In this document: positions 52,438-58,314 of the stretch, one piece after another
Layout of the letters: every line of letters starts with the position of its first letter
Position numbering within the stretch: the first letter of the stretch is position 1
Assembly: GCA_023430045.1 (NCBI GenBank)
Contig: JAEZCF010000002.1
Coordinates: 1-58,314, forward strand
Reading direction: 5' to 3'
Length of the DNA stretch: 58,314 nucleotides
DNA from: Pseudomonadota bacterium
GTDB lineage: Bacteria; Pseudomonadota; Gammaproteobacteria; Xanthomonadales; Xanthomonadaceae
The notes under the pieces: model-generated
Told to the model about the DNA's origin: nothing
Database searches by the model: none
The model's input: only the letters and a program-made list of their open reading frames with translations
Made by a program: the position numbers and the translations under genes

Positions 52438-53238
52438 ATGCGTGTGATTGCATATCCCCATGCCGGCCAGCGGCCGGCCCCCCTCGTGTGGCTGACGCGG
52501 GCGCTGATGCTGGCCCTGCTGCTGTTGCCGGCGCTGGCCTTTGCCGCCCCGGGAGCACCGGGCACGCCGCTGCCGGATGTCAACGTCGGCCGCATCGGCG
52601 GGCAGCCGGTGAGCCTGCCGCTGCAGACCCTGCTGCTGATGACGGCGATCACCCTGATCCCGTCGATGCTGCTGGTGCTGACCGCGTTCACCCGCATCAT
52701 CGTGGTGCTGGCGCTGCTGCGCCAGGCACTGGGTACCGGCCAGACACCGTCCAACCAAGTGCTGCTGGGGCTGGCGCTGTTCCTCACCGCGATGATCATG
52801 CTGCCCACCTGGGACAAGGCATGGAGCACCGGCATGGCGCCCTATCTCAACGGAGAGATCGACTTCCAGAGCGCGTGGTCGCTGACCACCCAGCCGCTGC
52901 GCGCCTTCATGCTGGCGCAGATCCGCGAGACGGACCTGATGACCTTCGCCGGCATCGCCGGCCACGGCACCTATGCCGGCCCGGATGCGATCCCGTTCCC
53001 GGTACTGGTGGCCTCCTTCGTCACCAGCGAACTGAAGACCGCCTTCGAGATCGGCTTCCTGATCTTCATCCCGTTCGTGATCATCGACCTGGTGGTCGCC
53101 AGCGTGCTGATGTCGATGGGCATGATGATGCTGTCGCCGATGCTGGTGTCTGCACCGTTCAAGATCCTGCTGTTCGTGCTTGTAGATGGCTGGGTGCTCA
53201 CCGTGGGCACGCTCGCGGCCAGCTTCAACGCCTCCTGA
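52438..53238 (+). CDS. fliP: Flagellar export gate protein FliP
   Basis: This encodes 266 aa from ATG 52438, with a signal-sequence-like first segment (LMLALLLLPALAFAAPG) and later membrane segments. Family motifs are PSMLLVLTAFTRIIVVLALL, LRQALGTGQTPSNQVLLGLA and FLIFIPFVIIDLVVASVLMS. The first ~16 codons are unusual: they contain a 17-bp GCCGGCCAGCGGCCGGC palindrome identical to a SMAG core at 17.1 kb, so the true start may be GTG 52486 or ATG 52507. The ATG at 52438 has an AAGGA ribosome-binding site. Confidence 0.96.
   Translation: MRVIAYPHAGQRPAPLVWLTRALMLALLLLPALAFAAPGAPGTPLPDVNVGRIGGQPVSLPLQTLLLMTAITLIPSMLLVLTAFTRIIVVLALLRQALGTGQTPSNQVLLGLALFLTAMIMLPTWDKAWSTGMAPYLNGEIDFQSAWSLTTQPLRAFMLAQIRETDLMTFAGIAGHGTYAGPDAIPFPVLVASFVTSELKTAFEIGFLIFIPFVIIDLVVASVLMSMGMMMLSPMLVSAPFKILLFVLVDGWVLTVGTLAASFNAS
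52462..52478. repeat. SMAG-type palindrome core inside the fliP 5' end
   Basis: GCCGGCCAGCGGCCGGC is identical to the core of the repeats at 17143-17223. It lies 24 bp after the annotated fliP ATG, encoding part of HAGQRPAP. Confidence 0.6.
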
Positions 53239-53299
53239 CCCTTACCGCGCGGTGCCCCGGCGGCGCCCTGCCCCTGCCCCTGCCTTCACGGAAACGTCC

Positions 53300-53569
53300 A
53301 TGTCGCCCGAACTTGCCCTGACCGAACTGCGTGGTGGCCTCATGGCGACTCTGTGGGTGGCCGGCCCGCTGCTGCTCACCGTGCTGGTGGTCGGCGTGGT
53401 CGTCGGCATCGTGCAGGCGGCCACCCAGCTCAACGAACCGACCATCGCCTTCGTGGCCAAGGCCGCCGCGCTGACCGTCGTGCTGTTCGCGCTGGGCAGC
53501 CTGCTGCTGGGGCACATGGTGGAGTTCACCACGCTGCTGTTCCAGCGCATTCCACACCTGATCGGCTAG
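53300..53569 (+). CDS. fliQ: Flagellar export gate protein FliQ
   Basis: This encodes 89 aa with two membrane segments (ATLWVAGPLLLTVLVVGVVV; LTVVLFALGSLLLGHMVEF), separated by the conserved QAATQLNEPTIAFVAKA loop. It starts at ATG 53300. It is part of the FliPQR gate. Confidence 0.97.
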   Translation: MSPELALTELRGGLMATLWVAGPLLLTVLVVGVVVGIVQAATQLNEPTIAFVAKAAALTVVLFALGSLLLGHMVEFTTLLFQRIPHLIG

Positions 53570-53581
53570 GCCGCCCGCGCG

Positions 53582-54373
53582 ATGGATCCGGCGACCCAGA
53601 TGGCCGCCGACGGCCTGCAGGCCTTCGGCATGATCGGCGACACGCTGTGGACGGTGCTGCGCATCGGCGCCATGGTCATGGCGATGCCGCTGATCGGCAC
53701 GCGCGCGGTGCCATCGCGGGTAAAGGTGCTGCTGGCCGCCACGCTGTCCATCGCGCTGGCACCGGTGCTGCCGCCGGTCCCGGCGTGGAGCGGCTTCGAT
53801 GCCACCACCGTGCTGACCATATTCCGCGAGCTGGTGATCGGCGTGACCATCGGCTTCATGCTGCGGCTGGTGTTCGAAGCCGGCGCGCTGGCCGGCGAGC
53901 TGGTCGCACAGGGCACCGGCCTGGCCTTCGCGCAGATGGCCGACCCGATGCGCGGCGGCAGCTCGGGCGTGATCGGCCAGTGGTTCTACCTGATGTTCGG
54001 ATTGCTGTTCTTCACCGCCAACGGCCATCTGGCATTGATTTCGCTGCTGGTGGACAGTTACCGCGCGCTGCCGATCGGCATGGCGCTGCCGGATGCGCAT
54101 GCGCTGGCAGGTACTGCCCCGACGTTCCTGCTCAGCGTGCTGCGCGGCGGGGTGTCACTGGCGCTGCCGCTGATCGTGGCGATGCTGGCGGTGAACCTGG
54201 CCTTTGGCGCGCTGGCGCGTGCGGCCCCGGCGTTGAATCCCATCCAGCTCGGCCTGCCGGTGTCACTGCTGCTTGGCCTGTCCCTGCTGGCGGTGATGGC
54301 CGGCGAAATGGGCCCGCCGGTACAGCGCCTGTTCGATGCGGCCTTCGAAGCCGCCGGCTCCGTGGTGCGATAG
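53582..54373 (+). CDS. fliR: Flagellar export gate protein FliR
   Basis: This encodes 263 aa with six or so membrane segments. Motifs include RIGAMVMAMPLIGTRAVPSR, FRELVIGVTIGFMLRLVFEA and GTGLAFAQMADPMRGGSSGV. The TAG stop is contributed by a repeat head (ATAG here in place of GTAG). It is the last gene of the fliL unit. Confidence 0.97.
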   Translation: MDPATQMAADGLQAFGMIGDTLWTVLRIGAMVMAMPLIGTRAVPSRVKVLLAATLSIALAPVLPPVPAWSGFDATTVLTIFRELVIGVTIGFMLRLVFEAGALAGELVAQGTGLAFAQMADPMRGGSSGVIGQWFYLMFGLLFFTANGHLALISLLVDSYRALPIGMALPDAHALAGTAPTFLLSVLRGGVSLALPLIVAMLAVNLAFGALARAAPALNPIQLGLPVSLLLGLSLLAVMAGEMGPPVQRLFDAAFEAAGSVVR

Positions 54374-54524
54374 AGCCGACCCATGGTCGGCTGTGCTCCC
54401 TGGCGTGGTAGAGCCGACCCATGGTCGGCTGCACTCCCTGGTGTGGTAGAGCCGACCCATGGTCGGCTGCGCGGGTTTGATCCGCATTACGGCCTGCAGA
54501 CAGCCGACCATGGGTCGGCTCTAC
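54371..54524. repeat. SMAG cluster between fliR and flhB (three forward, one inverted)
   Basis: Forward palindromes of the TAGAGCCGACCCATGGTCGG type are at 54371-54392, 54408-54430 and 54446-54468 (period ~38), and an inverted copy is at 54502-54524. The last ends 12 bp before the flhB sigma-54 element. Confidence 0.9.
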
Positions 54525-54535
54525 AACAACCGGCC

Positions 54536-54551
54536 CGGAACGGTTCTTGCA
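54536..54551 (+). promoter_or_regulatory. Sigma-54 promoter of flhBA
   Basis: CGGAAC-GGTTC-TTGCA keeps -24 GG and -12 GC with correct spacing, but the -24 box is degenerate (CGGAAC for TGGCAC). It lies 33 bp before the flhB ATG. Confidence 0.72.
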
Positions 54552-54584
54552 TGACGTGCGGCATTCCTCCTGGCCCTGCGCGCG

Positions 54585-55715
54585 ATGTCCGAGAACGAAG
54601 ACGGCGGCGAGAAAACCGAACAACCTACCGAAAAACGTCTGCGCGAGGCCCGCGAACAGGGCAACATCCCGCGTTCGCGCGAACTGGCCACGGCGGCGGT
54701 GTTCGGCGGCGGCGTGCTGGCCATGATGGGCACCGGCGGCATGCTGGCGCGGGGTGCCGCCGACTGGCTGAAGCAGGCGCTGCAGCCCGATCTTTCCGTC
54801 CGCCAGCATCCGCCGGAGCTGTTCGGCCACTTCGGTGAGCTGTTCCTGCGCCTGCTGCTGGTGATCTCACCCCTGGTGCTGGTGTGCCTGCTGGCCAGCT
54901 TTCTGGCGCCGGTGGTGATGGGCGGTCTGCGCTGGTCGGCCAAGTCGATGACGCCGGACTTCAAGCGCCTCAGCCCGGCCGCCGGCCTCAAGCGCCTGTA
55001 TGGACCGGAAGCCATTGCCGAGTTCACCAAATCCCTGCTGCGCGTGCTGTTCGTCGGCACTGCCGCCGGCATCGTCATGATGGGCGGCCTGGACACCCTG
55101 CGTGGACTGCTGCACCAGCCGCTGGAAAACGCCATCGTGCATGGGCTGGGCTTCACCTTGAGGCTGTTGCTGGCCACCGCCGTGGCGATGCTGCTGCTGG
55201 CCGCCATCGATGCCCCGTACCAGCGCTGGAACTGGATGCGCAAGCTGAAGATGACCCGCGAGGAACTGCGCCGCGAAATGAAGGAAAGCGAGGGCAGCCC
55301 GGAGGTGAAGGGCCGCATCCGCCAGCTGCAGCACCAGATGGCCAACCGGCGGATGATGGAGGCAGTGCCCACTGCCGATGTCGTGGTGGTCAATCCCACC
55401 CATTACGCGGTGGCCCTGAAATACGAAGGCGGCAAGATGGGCGCACCCACCGTGGTGGCCCTCGGCGTGGACGAAACCGCGCTGCGCATCCGCCAGGTGG
55501 CCGACGGCAACAAGGTCGCCATCGTCTCGGCACCGCCTTTGGCACGCGCCTTGTATAGGGAGGGGGAACTCGGAAAGGAAATCCCCGTGAGACTGTACGC
55601 CGCCGTCGCCCAGGTGCTGTCCTATGTCTACCAGCTGCGCAGCTGGAACGGCGGCCCGATGCCCGAAGCGCCCCGCGTGGACGTGGATGAGCATAGCGAC
55701 GGAGCACGCCGATGA
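54585..55715 (+). CDS. flhB: Flagellar export switch protein FlhB
   Basis: This encodes 376 aa. The cytoplasmic start is SENEDGGEKTEQPTEKRLRE, then four membrane segments, then the C-domain with the self-cleavage site NPTH near residue 269 (VVVVNPTHYAVALKYEGG). FlhB switches export from hook to filament substrates under FliK. It overlaps flhA by ATGA. Confidence 0.98.
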   Translation: MSENEDGGEKTEQPTEKRLREAREQGNIPRSRELATAAVFGGGVLAMMGTGGMLARGAADWLKQALQPDLSVRQHPPELFGHFGELFLRLLLVISPLVLVCLLASFLAPVVMGGLRWSAKSMTPDFKRLSPAAGLKRLYGPEAIAEFTKSLLRVLFVGTAAGIVMMGGLDTLRGLLHQPLENAIVHGLGFTLRLLLATAVAMLLLAAIDAPYQRWNWMRKLKMTREELRREMKESEGSPEVKGRIRQLQHQMANRRMMEAVPTADVVVVNPTHYAVALKYEGGKMGAPTVVALGVDETALRIRQVADGNKVAIVSAPPLARALYREGELGKEIPVRLYAAVAQVLSYVYQLRSWNGGPMPEAPRVDVDEHSDGARR

Positions 55716-57817
55716 GCAGCCAGGCCGCCGGCTTCAACACCCGCCGCGTGCTCGGCATGATCCGCCAGGGACTTGGCGCGCCGCTGATCGTGCTGGCGCT
55801 GCTGGCGATGGTCGTGGTGCCGCTGGCCGCACCGGTGCTGGATGCGCTGTTCACCTTCAACATCGCCATCTCGCTGATGGTGCTGCTGGCGGTGGTGTAC
55901 GTGAAGCGGCCGCTGGATTTCACCATCTTCCCGATCGTGCTGCTGATCACCACCATGCTGCGGCTGGCGCTGAACGTGGCCTCCACCCGCGTCATCCTGC
56001 TCAACGGCCAGAACGGCCATGAAGCGGCCGGCAAGGTCATCGCCGCGTTCGGCGAATTCGTCATCGGCGGCAACTACGCCGTCGGCATCGTGGTGTTCGC
56101 GATCCTCACCATCATCAATTTCGTGGTCATCACCAAAGGCGCCGGCCGCGTTTCCGAAGTGACCGCGCGCTTCATCCTGGATGCCATGCCAGGCAAGCAG
56201 ATGGCCATCGACGCCGACCTCAACGCCGGCCTGCTGACCCGCGAGGAAGCCAAGCTGCGCCGCGAGGAAGTGCGCGAGGAAGCCGATTTCTACGGTGCTA
56301 TGGACGGTGCCAGCAAGTTCATCCGTGGCGATGCCATCGCCGGCATCCTGATCCTGTTCATCAACCTGCTCGGCGGCCTGGCGGTCGGCATGCTCCAGCA
56401 CGGCATGCCCTTCGGCGATGCCGCCGCCACCTACACCCTGCTGTCCATCGGCGATGGCCTGGTGGCACAGCTGCCGGCCCTGCTGGTATCCAGCGCGGTG
56501 GCGATGCTGGTCACCCGCGCCTCGCGTTCGCAGGACATGAGCCAGGCGATGATGGGCCAGGTGTTTGGCCAGCATCGCGCGCTGGCGATCGCCGCAGCGA
56601 TCATCGGACTGGTCGGCCTGGTGCCGGGCATGCCCAACCTCGCCTTCCTGTCCCTTGCGGCCATCCTTGGCTACATGGCGTGGAAGATGTGGAAGAAGAG
56701 CCAGCTGCCCGCCGAACCAGATGCAGCCGCAACGTCCGCGGCCAGTCCCACCGATGCCCTGGGCCGTCCGGCGGCACCCGCGCCGACCGCCGAACTCACC
56801 TGGGACGAACTGCGCCCGGTGGACCCACTGGGCCTGGAAGTCGGCTATCGGCTTATCCCACTGGTGGATGCCGCGCAGGGCGGCGAACTGATGGCGCGCA
56901 TCAAGGGCGTACGCCGCAAGCTCACCCAGGACATCGGTTTCCTGATTCCGCCGGTACACATCCGCGACAACCTGGAACTGTCCGCCACCGGCTATCGCCT
57001 GCTGGTGCATGGGGTGCCGGTGGCCACCGCGGAGATCCATCCGGACCGGGAACTGGCGCTGGACCCCGGCAGTGCGCTGGGCCAGCTGGACGGCATCGCC
57101 GGCAAGGATCCCGCCTTCGGCCTGGATGCGGTGTGGATCCAGCCGCAGCAGCGCGCCCATGCCGAATCGATGGGCTATACGGTGGTCGACCCGGCTACGG
57201 TGGTGGCCACGCACCTGTCCCACCTGATCCGCGAACATGCGCCGGAACTGCTGGGCCATGAAGAAGTGCAGCAGTTGCTGGCGAACCTGGCCAAGAGCGC
57301 ACCCAAGCTGGTGGAAGACCTGAGCCCGAAGGCGCTGCCACTGTCGGTGGTGGTGCGCGTGCTGCAGAACCTGCTGGTGGAGCGCATTCCGGTGCGCCAG
57401 CTACGCAAGATCGCCGAAGCGCTGGTGGAGGCCGCGCCGTCCAGCCAGGACCCTGCCGCGCTGACCGCCGCGGTGCGCAACGCGCTGGGGCGTTTCATCG
57501 TGCAGGAGATCGCCGGGATGTCGCCGGAGCTGCCGGTATTCACCCTCAACCCGCAATTGGAACGCGTCTTGCAGGAGTCCACGCAGGGCAACGGCGCTGC
57601 GCTGGAACCCGGTCTCGCCGAACGGCTGCACCAGAGCCTGGCCGACTGTGTCGGCCGGCAGGAAGCCCGAAACGAGCCCGCGGTGGTGCTGGTTCCGGGC
57701 CCGGTGCGTGCCGCGCTGGCACGGCTGGTCCGCCACAGCGTTCCGTCGCTGTCGGTGCTGGCGTACAGCGAGGTACCGGAAGACAAGCGCCTGAAGCTGG
57801 TGGGGACCATCAGCTGA
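55712..57817 (+). CDS. flhA: Flagellar export gate protein FlhA
   Basis: This encodes 701 aa. The N-terminal membrane half has about eight segments and the conserved FHIPEP-type loop region (RLALNVASTRVILLNGQNGH; AVGIVVFAILTIINFVVITK; AEVTARFILDAMPGKQMAID-like VSEVTARFILDAMPGKQM). The cytoplasmic C-domain (from about 330) docks chaperone-substrate complexes. It is complete. Confidence 0.98.
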   Translation: MSSQAAGFNTRRVLGMIRQGLGAPLIVLALLAMVVVPLAAPVLDALFTFNIAISLMVLLAVVYVKRPLDFTIFPIVLLITTMLRLALNVASTRVILLNGQNGHEAAGKVIAAFGEFVIGGNYAVGIVVFAILTIINFVVITKGAGRVSEVTARFILDAMPGKQMAIDADLNAGLLTREEAKLRREEVREEADFYGAMDGASKFIRGDAIAGILILFINLLGGLAVGMLQHGMPFGDAAATYTLLSIGDGLVAQLPALLVSSAVAMLVTRASRSQDMSQAMMGQVFGQHRALAIAAAIIGLVGLVPGMPNLAFLSLAAILGYMAWKMWKKSQLPAEPDAAATSAASPTDALGRPAAPAPTAELTWDELRPVDPLGLEVGYRLIPLVDAAQGGELMARIKGVRRKLTQDIGFLIPPVHIRDNLELSATGYRLLVHGVPVATAEIHPDRELALDPGSALGQLDGIAGKDPAFGLDAVWIQPQQRAHAESMGYTVVDPATVVATHLSHLIREHAPELLGHEEVQQLLANLAKSAPKLVEDLSPKALPLSVVVRVLQNLLVERIPVRQLRKIAEALVEAAPSSQDPAALTAAVRNALGRFIVQEIAGMSPELPVFTLNPQLERVLQESTQGNGAALEPGLAERLHQSLADCVGRQEARNEPAVVLVPGPVRAALARLVRHSVPSLSVLAYSEVPEDKRLKLVGTIS

Positions 57818-57847
57818 CGCCGTCCTTCCGGCGCGCCGGAAAACAGG

Positions 57848-57863
57848 CAGCACCGAAATTGCA
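57848..57863 (+). promoter_or_regulatory. Weak sigma-54-like element upstream of flhF
   Basis: CAGCAC-CGAAA-TTGCA has a perfect -12 half but AG in place of the -24 GG. It lies 34 bp before GTG 57898. An inverted repeat (57826-57841, TTCCGGC/GCCGGAA) follows the flhA stop. Confidence 0.45.
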
Positions 57864-57897
57864 TCGCATCCAACCATGACCGAGGGGAACCCGCACC

Positions 57898-58314
57898 GTG
57901 CTGACCACCGACCAACCGCGCTCCCCCGCCAATGAACCGAATCCGTCCCGGTACTCCAGCATGAAAATCAAACGCTTCGTCGCGGCCGACATGCGCTCGG
58001 CCATGAACCTGGTACGCAAGGAACATGGTCCGGACGCGGTGATCCTGTCCAACCGGCGGATCGAGGATGGCGTGGAGATCGTGGCGGCAGCGCATTACGA
58101 CGAAAGCGTGGTGCAGCGCGCCCTGGAATCGGCACGCAAGGACACCGCACCGGTAGCGCCGGCGCCCCGCGCGCGCAATGCCGCCGACGCGATGATCGCT
58201 GCGGTTACCCGCCGCCGCAGCCCGGCGCAGGACGCCGAGCCGGTATCGGCCACCACCTCCGCCGTGGCCGCACTGGCACGCGCCGCGGTGGGCGCCACCG
58301 GCCGCACCCTGGAC
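57898..58314 (+). CDS. flhF: Flagellar placement GTPase FlhF, 5' part (runs off the window)
   Basis: The first 139 codons are present. The family start MKIKRFVAADMRSAMNLVRK begins at ATG 57961. A GTG at 57898 in the same frame has a good GAGGGG ribosome-binding site and would add 21 residues, so either start is possible. Next come HGPDAVILSNRRIEDGVEIV and an Ala-rich basic region. The SRP-type GTPase domain lies beyond the window. FlhF sets the polar site and number of flagella, usually with FlhG. Confidence 0.93.
   Translation, partial: MLTTDQPRSPANEPNPSRYSSMKIKRFVAADMRSAMNLVRKEHGPDAVILSNRRIEDGVEIVAAAHYDESVVQRALESARKDTAPVAPAPRARNAADAMIAAVTRRRSPAQDAEPVSATTSAVAALARAAVGATGRTLD

Overview
The window is high-GC gammaproteobacterial chromosome. 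It is almost certainly from Stenotrophomonas, probably the S. maltophilia complex. Three things suggest this: protein sequences and gene order match Xanthomonadaceae (vemR between rpoN2 and fleQ, and a sensor kinase / GGDEF-EAL-REC / sensor kinase trio beside the flagellar locus); the intergenic regions are full of GTAG-headed palindromes of the SMAG/REP type known from S. maltophilia; and the genes use Stenotrophomonas-like GC-rich codons. No tRNA, rRNA, CRISPR array, prophage or insertion sequence was seen.

Layout. (1) 1-6.5 kb is housekeeping: the infA 3' end, a small secreted protein, clpA and clpS on the minus strand, then a plus-strand run of a periplasmic protein, a NudJ-like Nudix hydrolase, mnmA and hflD. 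(2) 6.5-10.3 kb holds a sigma-28-driven methyl-accepting chemotaxis protein, followed by a small accessory patch: a 101-aa unknown, a protein with a GAD-like/Tdi1-immunity-type C-terminus, a 153-aa orphan and a possible gene scar. (3) 10.3-18.5 kb is a cyclic-di-GMP/two-component block: a PAS-GGDEF-EAL protein, a membrane histidine kinase, a GGDEF-EAL-REC response regulator (RavR-like) and a soluble histidine kinase. (4) 18.6-58.3 kb is one continuous flagellar locus: flgN-flgM-flgA (minus strand), cheV, flgBCDEF, flgGHIJKL, two flagellins, fliD, fliS-fliT-pilZ, a NarL-type regulator, rpoN2-vemR-fleQ, fliEFGHIJK, fliLMNOPQR, flhBA and the start of flhF, which runs off the window.

Regulation can be read directly. 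Sigma-54 promoters (TGGCAC-N5-TTGCA or close) precede flgA, flgB, flgG, fliD, fliE, fliL, flhB and, weakly, flhF. Sigma-28 promoters (TAAAG-type -35, GCCGATAA-type -10) precede the chemoreceptor gene, flgM, cheV, the second flagellin and, with one extra spacer base, fliS. The locus also encodes the regulators themselves (RpoN2, FleQ, VemR, FlgM). It therefore contains most of its own cascade: RpoN2/FleQ switch on hook-basal-body and export genes, and FlgM export then frees sigma-28 for filament and chemotaxis genes.

The most unusual structural signal is the SMAG repeats. One to several stem-loop elements sit 12-82 bp upstream of six consecutive sigma-54 promoters. One array is a five-unit tandem with a 76-77 bp period. 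In three genes (cheV, fleQ, fliR) the TAG stop codon lies in the repeat's head. A related core lies inside the 5' end of fliP. I saw no clear evidence of an entirely new system. The best candidates for follow-up are the SMAG/sigma-54 arrangement, the orphan immunity-like patch and the degenerate EAL domain of the RavR-like regulator.
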